DNA of 64,000 bases from Clostridium facile (GCF_014297275.1 NZ_JACOQK010000001.1:682001-746000), one strand, 5' to 3'; counted from the first letter of the stretch, positions 1 through 8,690 are shown. Notes: generated by a model from the sequence alone, not told the origin. Numbers and translations are program-made.

Positions 1-27
1 TTCAGGAGACATATAGAGTCTATAGAA

Positions 28-298
28 GTTGCCGTACCCTGGCGGGTGTATCTTTTCAGAGTGGTTATAAAAGGCGCTAGCAGGAACCCCATCTTTAGGC
101 AGTGCAATCCCATCCCAAAACAGTTCCCTGCACCTGTACCCTCACGGGTGTGTATTGTAACGATGGTATCGAACAATCAGCTAAACTGTGGGAAGATTGT
201 TGCCGTACCCTGGCGGGTGTGTATTGTAACTTAAATTTTTTTAGGAGGATTTAAAAATGACTACCAGTTGCCGTACCCTGGCGGGTGTGTATTGTAAC
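28..298 (+). CRISPR. CRISPR-like repeat array, short and interrupted
   Basis: Seen: two full copies of a 32-bp repeat at 199-230 and 267-298, starting GTTGCCGTACCC and ending GTGTATTGTAAC. A 22-nt 5' half lies at 28-49, and a copy with a different loop (TCAC instead of TGGC) at about 135-161. Unique stretches of 37 bp (162-198) and 36 bp (231-266) separate the last three. The repeat core can fold as GTACCC / GGGTGT with a 4-nt loop. The 32-bp length, 36-bp spacing, hairpin and TTGTAAC end resemble type I-C repeats, which end TTGAAAC. No cas gene is in the window. A non-CRISPR interspersed palindromic repeat is the main alternative. An inverted second copy lies at 6977-7126. Confidence 0.45.
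50..133 (-). repeat. 83-bp repeat unit, diverged copy (U0)
   Basis: Reading the minus strand, this stretch matches the 83-bp units at 6895-6976 and 7130-7378. Shared blocks include TGCAGGGAACTGTTTTGGGA, CGCCTTTTATAACCAC and the GTGCGAACC / CGTACC region. It sits between a half CRISPR-like repeat (28-49) and a loop-variant repeat (135-161). The same junctions occur in the inverted locus near 7 kb. Confidence 0.7.
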
Positions 299-754
299 GG
301 CGGGGGAAATGCGCCCAATATTTTCGGGGGTTCCAGGGCAGAAAAATGCGAACCCTGGTGATATCACCTTCTTTTTAAAACAGATTTACATCCCAGCGGG
401 GTGCAAACCCGGTATTTCTAGCCAGTGCGAATCCGCTGAGAATTTTTGCTCGCTTGTCATTCACGCCAAATCATTTGGAAGAATAAAATAATTTCAATCT
501 ATAAAAATAATAATTTTTGTGATTTTATTATAAACGAAAAATAGCCTGCACGCAAGTGATTTTCTGCAAAATATTTAAAAAATCTGGAAAATAAACTAAA
601 ATATGGCAAGTATTTCGTCCATTTCCCACATGAAATTTAAGATTAGTGGATTTACAGTGATTCTTTAGTCAAAAAACGGAACCAGGGGAGGGAAGATACT
701 CAGTTTATGTTGAACAGTGCGATGGCATGAACTGTTTTTCCGGATGAAAAAATA
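299..754. other. Intergenic region; possible structured RNA at about 325-450
   Basis: No convincing gene is present. Between 325 and 450 there are nested complementary segments: CCAGGG with CCCTGG around a TGCGAA loop, and CAGCGG with CCGCTG enclosing GGTGCAAACCC and AGTGCGAATCC. Such repeated TGCRAAYCC elements are typical of folded RNAs such as large ribozymes or riboswitches, but I cannot match a named family. The rest (480-750) is AT-rich with no clear signal. Confidence 0.3.
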
Positions 755-788
755 AAAACGACCTTGAGCTCAAGCCCAAAGCCGTTTT
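755..788 (-). terminator. Terminator of the GH106 gene
   Basis: An imperfect hairpin with AAAACG (755-760) opposite CGTTTT (783-788) and a GAGCTC centre lies about 45 bp past the stop codon of the minus-strand GH106 gene. A T-run follows on that strand. Confidence 0.55.
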
Positions 789-831
789 GTATATTTTATT
801 GAGAGAAAAGAGAAGAAGAAAACGTTATGAG

Positions 832-3800
832 TTATTTTTTCTTACGGGAGAGAACCAGTGCAACTCCTGCAATTGCTATTGCTGCCATTCCAGCAATTGG
901 TGCAAAGTCGCCTGTTTTCGCTGCGTTTGCTTTTGGTGTGGTGGATTCCTGTCCTGTCTGGGCAATATCTTCGGTTGGAGTTTCAGCAGGGGTTCCATCT
1001 ACTGCTACCAGGTTATCTATTGCTGTTTGTACACTTGTTACTGCTGCATCTACTTCTTCCTGGTTTGCGTTTTCATTGTTGTATACATCCTTTGCTTTTG
1101 CTACTGCTGCTTGCAATGCTGCGTAACTCTCTGCTGTGTATGCGTTTGCATCTACTTTGCCTGCTTCCGCAAGAACATCTTTCAAGATAGACTTATCTGC
1201 TTTGAACCGTAGATTCAGCATTGCATTTAATAAATTATCCGCTACTTGGTTGATTTCTGCTTGCATGGCATCGCCATCTTCATATACCGCTACTGCTATT
1301 TCTAATGCTGCGGTGAATTCCGCTTTGCCTGCTTCCACATAACGGTCAAGTTCTGCATTGATTTCATTTGCTGCTTCTATCAGGGAAGCCAGTTCTGTTT
1401 TATCTCCTGCTACAAATCCTAATTTATGGATTTCATTCAGCAAGGTTTTCCATGCTGCGTCTACTTCTTCCTGGGTTGCTGCCGCATTGCCTGCTACTGT
1501 TTTTGCATTTTCCAAAGCAGCATCAAAGGATTTCTGTACGCTTTCAATGGCATTGTCATATTCGCCACTTTCTTTGGCAGCTTCTGCGTATGCAATCACA
1601 GAGTTCAAAATGCCTTTATTTGCCTGGCTTTCTTCCAAAGAAACTTCGCTATATGGAACAATCACTGCCTGTTCTGGACCATAATCCACATAGTCGATAT
1701 TGTAGCCCCACCAACTAGCGGCATTGTGTTCCACTTTTACTGCGCCACGTTCAAATTGAACGTTCGCCAAAGTAGAGCTGTATTCAATGACAATGCTGTT
1801 TTCACCGTCTACCAAGTAATCGGAAATATCTGCTACTGGTTTTGTCCAGCTAACACCACCGGTGTAGCCTGGTTTTTTGGAGCTTTCGGTTCCGCCAACT
1901 TTCTGTCCGTTAATCCATACTTCCATGCTTTCTTCCAGATTGTCTCCGAAGTCCAGGTAAGCGCCATCCGCTTTGCTAGCATCCCAGTTAAAGGTTGCTT
2001 CGTAGTGGCCTAAACCGGAAACCCCTTGGCCAACTTCTGGAATATTTGTCCAGGTTGTCATTTTATCCAGTTTTACGTTGATATCGGTTTTCTTAGTTGC
2101 TGTCTTGCGGTTTACAGTGGTCAAATCACCAATCGTTTCGGAGGTTTCCAAAATTTCGTCACTAGCTGTCCAGGATTCTACGGTCAAATCCCAGTCGGTG
2201 ATGTCGTATGCTTCTGGAACTTCCACATTAGATTGATAGGTTGCGCCATTGCTCAAAGTGGTGTTGTAGGTCCCACTTTGGGTAGCGCGGATATTCATGG
2301 TTCCATCCTGAATATAGGCGGAATCCGCGTTAGTGGAAACAATATGGGTTTTTTCCTGATCCACTGCTTCAAAGGCGAATAATGCGATATTGTCATAATC
2401 CAGGTCAATTGAAATGACAGTCTGGCCGTTTTCGTAGCGGTATTCGCCCAGCTCGGTTACATCACCTGTCCATGGGTCGATAGAATATGGAATGAACATG
2501 CCATCCATTCTGATTTCAGTTTTAATGTTAGTGCCATGGTCTTCGTTCTGTACGCTTTCTACATGGCTGTTCTGATGGTAGTCATTGGAACAGTAGTTGT
2601 AAGCATATAAGTATTGGTTGCCGTCCTCGTCTTGACGGGTCTGGGTCAATAACTGATGGTTTGGTTCCGCAAAGCCAGCATATGGGGTTACGCCTAGTTC
2701 TTGCAATGCTTCGTAAACGCCATCATCATAACCACCGTCTACTTTGGCGTTGGCATAGTCAAATCCTTCTGGAGCGTCATAGATTTCAGCGGTCCGTACG
2801 GTTGGCAGTGTTTTCAGTTCTGCCATGATTGCTGCCAATTGTTCATCGCTGCCATCGTTAAATGGGGTTTTTTCTGCAGCACCGTCCACAATAACGACTT
2901 TCAGGCCTTTTTTCGCCCAATCCAAAATCCGTTCCGCGCCTTTTACATCCAGCCAATCCTGATAGAGGACAATTGCTTTATAGCCAGCGCTTTCGATGGT
3001 CTGGGTTTCTTCATTAAAGTAAACGTCATCGTCGTACAGGAATTCTGGGCTAAAGTAGTCATAAGTATAGCCGTTGTCCTGCAATTCGGTGGAGCGGTAG
3101 TAGACACCCTGGTGAGCAAGCTGCCAGTTCATACCAGTCATATCGTTGCCGGTGCCTCCGCCAAACCTTACGCCTTGTGTCCAACTATTGTGGATAAAGC
3201 CAATGTCGGTACGGGATTTACCGGTTTGCATCAGTTGTTGTACACGTCCCAAATGGGCGTTGAGTTCATCATAATCCTGGTAACCTGGATTACGTCTGCC
3301 AAAGTAATGGAACCAGTCTAAACCAAATACACCTGGTGCGAACCCTGGCCATGCGTAGTTGCCGTAGCCATAGTCGGAAGCCCAAACATGCCATACGATT
3401 CTTTGGATACCTGCCGAAAAAGCAGAATAAGCGTCGTGTAGATGCATCTGGGCGGAATAGTTATACGCCAGTTTGGTAGCACTGGTTTCGGAGGATAAAA
3501 TTTTATTCTCCAGTTTGGAACCACCTGTCCATAAGCGGAACATATCCACCTGATTGTAATCGTTCAGGTTTTCTGTTTCCGGATAATCCACATCCATAAT
3601 TGGCTCAGAGATTTCAAATGTTCTACCATAGGAAATCTGGGCGCGGGTTTCAATACCATAGGAGTTGAGCCATTCTTTTAATGGGGTCAGCATCCGTTCC
3701 CGGTACAGGTCAGTCATTACTTCCAAAAAGTCATTGGAAATTTTTTCGCGTAGATCAGTATTGTCTGCAAGGTCATAAGTACCAATAAATTCTTCATATG

Positions 3801-4806
3801 GGTTACGTACATTTGCCTGTACTCCATCCAGCAGGAAGAGATATGGGCGGATATCATAGCCTTTTCTTGCTATAAATTCATCTGCCATATCCTCTGACCA
3901 CCAGGTAAATCCAGTGCTTGCGTTGATTTCCAAAGAATCCATAAACAGGTTTACCGTACCGTTTTTGATTTTCTCGTTCAGTTCTGGGTCGTTAAGGTAA
4001 TGTTCTTGCCAGAATTCTTTTAGCGCCTGTACACCACGTTCATCAAAATAGTTGGTGGTGTAAGAGGTTTCCATAGATGGGCTGGCAGATTGTGCAGTAC
4101 CCTGGCTCCAGATAGCAAAAATGCGGTAGTTGCCATCATCTGGGGCGGTCCAATCTAAGTTTTGTTCCCAAACATTTGCCCCTTGTGTTACCATACCGCT
4201 CAAATCAATCATAGAATCATAATCCACTATTTTATCAGCGGTTTCGCGGTAGGCGTACGCACCTATAAAGGTTGCCACATCCCTGCGTGTTTCTGGAACA
4301 GGCAGTGCGGTTAATTTACCGGAAGCTTCTACTGTTGTGCTGCCCAGGCAAACATTCTGCATTGCTGCCTGGCTGTCCGGGTCAAGCCCTGGAACGTTGG
4401 AAGTAGACCAGTTGGTGCCAGAAGTCAGGGAAACACCCATACCCAAATCCAGCAGCTTGTTCATCATCAGTTTCCATTTGTGGGACCACATTTCTGAGCC
4501 ATAAGCATAGGTATCATCATCTGCGCCCATGTCTCCTTGCATACAAAGTTCCACATTGCGGAACCCCGCGTCATAAATTGCCTGGATTTCATCCAACAGT
4601 ACTTCGTCGGTGTTGGCAGCCTCGCCAATCCACCAGCGGATATCGGTGCTATAGGTCCGGTCAGGGTCCACATATTTTTCGGTTAACGTTTGCTGGAAAC
4701 TTTTTGCTTCCGGCGAATTTGCGTTAGTAGCATTGGCCACTGTGCCGGTTGCGATACTGGCCAACATGCCCAGGGCGAGTATCGAAGATAAAATGCGTTT
4801 TTTCAT
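832..4806 (-). CDS. Secreted, wall-anchored GH106-type alpha-L-rhamnosidase
   Basis: 1324 aa. Residues 1-27 form a signal peptide (KKR, then a hydrophobic stretch ending ATA-like). From about 45 the chain resembles the GH106 rhamnosidase barrel: DIRWWIGEAANTDEVL near 55-70, an FMDSLE motif near 288-293 and an ILSSETSA motif near 436-443. I did not assign catalytic roles by eye. A beta-sandwich sugar-binding-type segment (WEVWINGQKVGG-like, NIDYVDYGP) follows. Three FIVAR-type three-helix repeats lie at about 1050-1280, then the tail NAAKTGD, a hydrophobic segment and RKKK. The tail resembles a sortase signal but lacks LPXTG. GAGGAA precedes ATG 4806. The gene is divergent from an AraC regulator. 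Likely role: removing alpha-L-rhamnose from plant glycans at the cell surface. The family call is by motif memory, not a search. Confidence 0.8.
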   Translation of the reverse strand: MKKRILSSILALGMLASIATGTVANATNANSPEAKSFQQTLTEKYVDPDRTYSTDIRWWIGEAANTDEVLLDEIQAIYDAGFRNVELCMQGDMGADDDTYAYGSEMWSHKWKLMMNKLLDLGMGVSLTSGTNWSTSNVPGLDPDSQAAMQNVCLGSTTVEASGKLTALPVPETRRDVATFIGAYAYRETADKIVDYDSMIDLSGMVTQGANVWEQNLDWTAPDDGNYRIFAIWSQGTAQSASPSMETSYTTNYFDERGVQALKEFWQEHYLNDPELNEKIKNGTVNLFMDSLEINASTGFTWWSEDMADEFIARKGYDIRPYLFLLDGVQANVRNPYEEFIGTYDLADNTDLREKISNDFLEVMTDLYRERMLTPLKEWLNSYGIETRAQISYGRTFEISEPIMDVDYPETENLNDYNQVDMFRLWTGGSKLENKILSSETSATKLAYNYSAQMHLHDAYSAFSAGIQRIVWHVWASDYGYGNYAWPGFAPGVFGLDWFHYFGRRNPGYQDYDELNAHLGRVQQLMQTGKSRTDIGFIHNSWTQGVRFGGGTGNDMTGMNWQLAHQGVYYRSTELQDNGYTYDYFSPEFLYDDDVYFNEETQTIESAGYKAIVLYQDWLDVKGAERILDWAKKGLKVVIVDGAAEKTPFNDGSDEQLAAIMAELKTLPTVRTAEIYDAPEGFDYANAKVDGGYDDGVYEALQELGVTPYAGFAEPNHQLLTQTRQDEDGNQYLYAYNYCSNDYHQNSHVESVQNEDHGTNIKTEIRMDGMFIPYSIDPWTGDVTELGEYRYENGQTVISIDLDYDNIALFAFEAVDQEKTHIVSTNADSAYIQDGTMNIRATQSGTYNTTLSNGATYQSNVEVPEAYDITDWDLTVESWTASDEILETSETIGDLTTVNRKTATKKTDINVKLDKMTTWTNIPEVGQGVSGLGHYEATFNWDASKADGAYLDFGDNLEESMEVWINGQKVGGTESSKKPGYTGGVSWTKPVADISDYLVDGENSIVIEYSSTLANVQFERGAVKVEHNAASWWGYNIDYVDYGPEQAVIVPYSEVSLEESQANKGILNSVIAYAEAAKESGEYDNAIESVQKSFDAALENAKTVAGNAAATQEEVDAAWKTLLNEIHKLGFVAGDKTELASLIEAANEINAELDRYVEAGKAEFTAALEIAVAVYEDGDAMQAEINQVADNLLNAMLNLRFKADKSILKDVLAEAGKVDANAYTAESYAALQAAVAKAKDVYNNENANQEEVDAAVTSVQTAIDNLVAVDGTPAETPTEDIAQTGQESTTPKANAAKTGDFAPIAGMAAIAIAGVALVLSRKKK

Positions 4807-5131
4807 GTTTTTTCCTCGTTTCTATTTTACTTTATGATGGATGGTTTCTATTTTTATTTATAATAGCTTGTTCCTCCTTTCCAATGTAATTTGCCATCCT
4901 ATGGCGAGTGTTTCCTGAAAAGTATACGGATTGAGTTGGTTGATTTTGTTAAAATAAGGGATTATATGGATTTTAATCCAATTTTATCCGCTATTAAAAA
5001 GAATAGTTACTCTATTTAATACAATTCAGCTTTACTTTTCAATTAAATTATAGTACAATTTAATAAACACAACAATCTATCAGATAAGTTGTATTTGTAT
5101 ACCAATCAGGTTGTTTTAGGAGGGGAACATC
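4807..5131. promoter_or_regulatory. Divergent promoter region GH106 / AraC
   Basis: A 325-bp AT-rich gap separates two divergent genes. On the plus strand, TTTACT (5031-5036) and TACAAT (5054-5059) with 17-bp spacing are a plausible promoter for the AraC gene. A partial palindrome AGAATAGTTACTCTATT lies at about 5000-5016. Control of GH106 from this gap by the adjacent AraC protein is inferred from the arrangement. Confidence 0.45.
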
Positions 5132-6121
5132 GTGTTGACAATGGACCAATGTGTGGAACAGGTACTTATGGATTTTGAAAAGCTGAAAAATCAGGGAAGT
5201 AAGCAAAAAAAACAACTTGGGCATCAAATAACCATGGGAAAAATGGATGATAAGATCGAAACAAAACCTCTTTTTAATAAAAAGGGAATTGATATTATCA
5301 TGCACTGTATCCCACCGGAAACCCACTGCCCAAAGCTGTTCCATAACCACGATTATTTTGAGATGGTGTATGTCTATCGGGGTAGTTTTGAAAACTGCAT
5401 GCCCAACAACCAGTTCACCTTGCACCAGGGAGATATTCTTTTGCTCAACCCGAATGTATTGCATTCTGTATTCCGTAGAAGTACAGATGATTTGGTGTTT
5501 AATATCATGATTTCCAAACAATTATTCCAGGAATATCTGACGAACATCCTGGAAGATAACCAAATGTTTTCCTATTTCTTTTCGGATTACCTTTACCACA
5601 ACACCAAAATCGAACGTTACCTCTATTTTCAGAACAGCGACAACCTAGAGGTAAAAGAATCCATTGAACTAATGATACGGGAATTTTTCAGCAGGGAACT
5701 AAACGCCAGCAGTATGGTGCTTTCCAGCCTGATTGCTTTATTTGCCCGATTGTCAAGGAGCTATCAACAGGAAAACAAGCTTGCCGTGTACGAAAGCGAC
5801 AACAACCGTGTGATGTATCAGATAGTTACCTATATCAACGAACATTTTGCCGATGTTACCCTGAACCAGTTGGCGGAGTATTTTCAGTATTCTCCAGGCT
5901 ATCTCTCCAAGCTGCTGCGGAAATCCGGCAAGAGTTTTTCCCAACTGCTGTTGGAATGCCGGCTGAATAAAGCCGCCTACTATTTAAAACACACCGACCT
6001 GCCCATTTCTCAGATTATCGAAAAAGTAGGATATCAGAATAGGGTGCATTTTTACCGATTATTTAAAGAAACATTTCACGAAACCCCAACCAGCTACCGG
6101 AAAAACACCTTGACTGGTTGA
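5132..6121 (+). CDS. AraC-family regulator, likely of the GH106 gene
   Basis: 329 aa. The N-terminal half holds a cupin-type sensor: HNHDYFEMVYVYRG near 70-83, then LHQGDILLLNPNVLH. The C-terminal ~100 residues hold two helix-turn-helix motifs typical of AraC (TLNQLAEYFQYSPGYLSKLL; ISQIIEKVGYQNRVHFYRLF). The start is GTG 5132: AGGAGGGG lies 6-7 bp upstream, and the N-terminus then aligns with the paralogue at 45380 (MLTMDQCV against MKTIEQMV). ATG 5141 would lose this alignment. It is divergent from GH106, and a 178-aa gene follows after 18 bp. Expected role: sensing a sugar released by the pathway and activating GH106 transcription; the ligand is unknown. Confidence 0.88.
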   Translation: MLTMDQCVEQVLMDFEKLKNQGSKQKKQLGHQITMGKMDDKIETKPLFNKKGIDIIMHCIPPETHCPKLFHNHDYFEMVYVYRGSFENCMPNNQFTLHQGDILLLNPNVLHSVFRRSTDDLVFNIMISKQLFQEYLTNILEDNQMFSYFFSDYLYHNTKIERYLYFQNSDNLEVKESIELMIREFFSRELNASSMVLSSLIALFARLSRSYQQENKLAVYESDNNRVMYQIVTYINEHFADVTLNQLAEYFQYSPGYLSKLLRKSGKSFSQLLLECRLNKAAYYLKHTDLPISQIIEKVGYQNRVHFYRLFKETFHETPTSYRKNTLTG

Positions 6122-6139
6122 TAAAGGAGGGAGAATCAA

Positions 6140-6676
6140 ATGAAAAGAATATTGGGTTCCTGGAGCGGCATGCGGAACTATCTGGAACAGGAGATGCTGG
6201 CGGATTCCTTAAAAGGGAGGGTACAGTATTTCTGCAATTCTTTCCGCAAAACGGATGGATTTGAATTGATTGAAATTAGAGTGGATGGCAGGGCGCGGAA
6301 ACGGTTTTCCTGGCAAACCACAGCGTTCCAGCACTATCGGGAAAAACAGAAACAATGCCATGATTACACTCCACGGGACGCATGGATAGAGTTTCACAAA
6401 TTTATCCGTTTGCCTGTGGAGGAACGGGAAGAATTTACGGACGAGGAATTTTGCGAAGCCTTAAAGATATATCGTTCGTTGTCTATTCAAGAATCCCTTT
6501 ACCATAGCAATCCAATTGTTAGGATGTTTGCTATTTTGGATAGGAGGGTAGGAAAACGCAGCCTTCTAAAACTCTCACAGCAAATACAAAAACAGCCCCA
6601 TTGGCTGCAATATTTTTATTGTCTACGGTTGAAAGCGGAACACCTGTATTTGAATGAGTATCCTTTGCCTAGATGA
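6140..6676 (+). CDS. Conserved protein of unknown function (SF0329-like)
   Basis: 178 aa, preceded by AAAGGAGGGAGAATCAA and ATG 6140, 18 bp after the AraC stop, so probably in the same transcript. No signal peptide or membrane segment. Features: an N-terminal GRVQYFCNSFR segment, a central WIEFHKFIRLP segment and a C-terminal block SNPIVRMFAILDRRVGKR. The last block resembles small cytosolic proteins annotated as the SF0329 family. That match is from memory and no biochemical role is known to me. Nothing in it suggests an enzyme site. Confidence 0.6.
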   Translation: MKRILGSWSGMRNYLEQEMLADSLKGRVQYFCNSFRKTDGFELIEIRVDGRARKRFSWQTTAFQHYREKQKQCHDYTPRDAWIEFHKFIRLPVEEREEFTDEEFCEALKIYRSLSIQESLYHSNPIVRMFAILDRRVGKRSLLKLSQQIQKQPHWLQYFYCLRLKAEHLYLNEYPLPR

Positions 6677-6857
6677 TAAACCATGGGGGAATGTAATCGG
6701 ATACGGTTTTCAATCCGCCCTCATTTGGCGTATACTGGGTATAGATGGTCCGGTTTTCTGTGCGAACCAGAAGCGCCCATAAAAACCCGATAGTTTCGCA
6801 CCAGCTGGAATTGCTGGATTGATAAAGGGCTTTTTCAATATCCGCCTGAATCGGCAC
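6669..6857 (-). pseudogene. Possible gene remnant, 62 codons
   Basis: An open frame of 62 codons (from a GTG) ends at 6669, overlapping the tail of the convergent gene by 8 bp. The peptide (ALYQSSNSSWCETIGFLWAL, then NRTIYTQYTPNEGG) looks protein-like in composition. It has no ribosome site and no recognised family. Further upstream on the minus strand a second frame (ETAPYICTITDVYGN) continues, which would fit a frameshifted remnant. It could also be chance. Confidence 0.2.
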
Positions 6858-6894
6858 AGAATAGCGTTACCATAAACATCTGTGATGGTACAAA

Positions 6895-6976
6895 TGTAGG
6901 GAGCCGTTTCGAGATAGGTTCGCACTGTCCAAAGAGTGAGGCTGCTCCTATCGCCTTTCATAACCACATTAAAAAA
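6895..6976 (+). repeat. 83-bp repeat unit U1
   Basis: A diverged copy of the 83-bp unit: GTAGGGAGCCGTTTCGAGA, CCAAAGAGTGAGGCTGCTCC, CGCCTTTCATAACCACATT and an A-run. It abuts the 22-nt half repeat at 6977-6998, the same junction seen at 49/50 in inverted orientation. Confidence 0.8.
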
Positions 6977-7126
6977 ACACCCGCCAGGGTACGGCAACTC
7001 TAAATGATAATTGTTAATCCAATCATGCATTACGTTACAATACACACCCGCCAGGGTACGGTAACAAATCAAGGAAATAACAATATATAAGCAAATCCCT
7101 GGTTACAATACACACCCGTAAGGGTA
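6977..7126 (-). CRISPR. CRISPR-like repeat array, inverted second copy
   Basis: On the minus strand: a loop-variant repeat (7126-7102, loop TTAC), a 36-bp spacer (7101-7066), a full 32-bp repeat (7065-7034, one base different from the plus-strand copies), a 35-bp spacer (7033-6999) and a 22-nt repeat half (6998-6977). Repeat and spacer lengths match the array at 28-298, but the spacers differ. The orientation is opposite. No cas genes are nearby. Confidence 0.45.
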
Positions 7127-7129
7127 TAA

Positions 7130-7378
7130 ATGCAGGAAGCTGCTTTGGGACAGACTCGTACCGCTCAAAGAGTGGGGCTCCTCCTATCGCCTTTTATAAC
7201 CACATTAAAAAAATGCAGGGAGCTGTTTTGGGACAGGCTCGTACCGTTTAAAGAGTGAAGCTCTTCCTATCGCCTTTTATAACCACATTAAAAAAATGCA
7301 GGGAACTGTTTTGGGACAGGTTCGTACCGCTCAAAGAGTGGGGCTCCTCCTGTTTTCTTTCATACCCACTCGAAAAAA
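7130..7378 (+). repeat. Three tandem 83-bp units (U2-U4)
   Basis: Units start at 7130, 7213 and 7296, an exact 83-bp period. Each begins ATGCAGGRA, contains GTTTTGGGACAGGTTCGTAC-like and CAAAGAGTGGGGCTCCTCC-like blocks, and ends CGCCTTTTATAACCACATT plus an A-run. U2 and U3 differ at few positions; U4 diverges at its end (TTCTTTCATACCCACTCG). 83 is not a multiple of three and no reading frame crosses them, so they are non-coding. Confidence 0.92.
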
Positions 7379-7409
7379 CCGGATTTGGTTGGTAGCCAAA
7401 TCCGGTTTT
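7375..7409. terminator. Strong hairpin terminator before IS200-like element
   Basis: A perfect 14-bp stem AAAACCGGATTTGG (7375-7388) pairs with CCAAATCCGGTTTT (7396-7409) around a 7-nt loop. The T/A runs allow use on both strands. Confidence 0.7.
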
Positions 7410-7414
7410 GTTGT

Positions 7415-7969
7415 CTACAGAAAAGCACCAGCTGTGCCGGTGCTTTAGCATCGTGTTTACTCCGAAATATCGAAGAAAAGTAATCTATCATCAGTTAAGA
7501 AAAGATATACGAGAAATCATTCAAGATTTGTGTAAATGGAAAGGTGTAGAAATCATAGAAGGGAATATAATGCCAGATTATATACACATCTTGGTAAGTA
7601 TCCCACCGAAAATGAATGTATCGCAAATTATGGGATATCTCAAGGAAAAAGCAGTTTGATGATTTTCGATAATAGACATGCAAACTTGAAATACAAATTT
7701 GGAAATAGAAATTTCTGGGCAACTGGATATTATGTGAGTACGGTTGACATCAATACATCGACTGTGCAAAAGTATATCCGAGAACAGGAGAAACAAGATC
7801 AAATCGAAGATAGTTTGAGTCGGAAAGAGTATAGTGACCCTTTTCAGGGTAGCAGGTAATCATACCACTTGTAGCTTGAACAAAGTGAAAGCCAGCGCCA
7901 TTTAGACGCTGGCTTGTTTTAAGGCCTTCTAGGCCTTGTTCGTGCCACACTCTTAGGAGTGGTCATGAC
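7415..7969 (+). mobile_element. Decayed IS200/IS605-family element
   Basis: The left-end hairpin GCACCAGCTGTGCCGGTGC lies at about 7425-7443, followed by a broken tnpA. The right end (7905-7969) carries CCTTCTAGG, then CTCTTAGGAG and a final GGTCATGACT. The same left hairpin (ACCGACTATGCCGGT) and right end (TGGTCATGACT) occur in the miniature element at 12135-12381, so the two share ends. Subterminal hairpins rather than inverted repeats are the hallmark of the family. Confidence 0.75.
7438..7859 (+). pseudogene. tnpA: IS200-type transposase TnpA, frameshifted and N-truncated
   Basis: The translated pieces match Y1-type TnpA: FTPKYRRKVIY, the HUH-like motif region GNIMPDYIHILVSIPPK, then SSLMIFDNRHANLKYKFG, GNRNFWATGYYVSTV and KEYSDPFQGSR. 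The frame breaks near 7645: GYLKEKAV-stop in one frame, QGKSSLMIFD in the next. Loss of one G in an AAGGGAAAAAGC run explains this. The usual first ~15 residues are missing, and the left-end hairpin runs directly into the FSIVFTPKYR segment. In the metal-binding motif the usual HIH reads YIH (HIHM to YIHI), a further sign of decay. Not functional. Confidence 0.88.
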
Positions 7970-8690
7970 TGGCAATAGTTACGTTACTTTTGCCTTTCAA
8001 AATTGCCTATCACGCCCAATAGGTAACTGGATAGAAAAACTGCTTATGAGAACATGGTTTTTGAAGGGAAACAAAACATCATAGCACGGATCAAGTCGTT
8101 TTTTATAGATGTAATTTTGTTTATGTGAGTTTGTATCACAACGCAAAAAATAAAGGAGTCTCAGTAAAAATGAACCAAAAAAAGTTCTAAAATCGTGGGT
8201 CTCATGATAGGCATTGCAGAATGGAACCATAAAAGAGGGGATAGATTCCTGTTTTGGGGGAAACAGAATATTTTGTTGGTATCAGGTGTTTTTCATTCTG
8301 CAACTCTATTATACGCTGGCACCTGTTGGCTGTGAAGTGGTATTTTATGACATATATCCAATTGGCCCTAGTTGACAGAGGGAACACACTAGTCTCCCTC
8401 TCTTTTTTGCATTAGCGTGGATGGAGATACAAACAACAAAAATGGAAAAAATTTCATTTTGAAGTTGATTTTACCAAGGGTTTGATCAGATATTTTGCAG
8501 ATGATTTCCCTTTATCTCACTATCTGCATAATCATCTCCAATGATGTAATACTATGGTTAGTTTCATTTTGTTGTAGTAGGGGATTATAAGATTTTTCTA
8601 TTTATTTTATCAAATAGAAAAAATTTCTAATTTTAAAATTTGTTTAGCATTATTTACCAAATTAGGAAAACAAATTTCCTTAAAACCCTA
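7970..8690. other. Intergenic region, no gene seen
   Basis: About 720 bp of AT-rich sequence follows the IS200 right end. Only short open frames without ribosome sites are present, and no strong repeat or RNA fold was recognised. It may hold remnants of the insertion. Confidence 0.5.

Noticed and set aside
325..450. tRNA or cobalamin riboswitch suggested by TGCGAATCC-like strings
   Set aside because: No cloverleaf can be drawn, and the conserved B12 box is missing.
46..491. Short open frames across the repeat array and downstream gap
   Set aside because: They translate the repeated VCIVT-type peptide of the CRISPR-like repeat and have no codon bias; the ATG with ribosome site at 257 lies inside a putative spacer.
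787..1718. Plus-strand open frames over the GH106 3' end, rich in Cys/Leu
   Set aside because: They are antisense to an Ala/Lys-rich repetitive coding region with strong codon bias; the same artefact occurs opposite the GH78 and GH127 tails.
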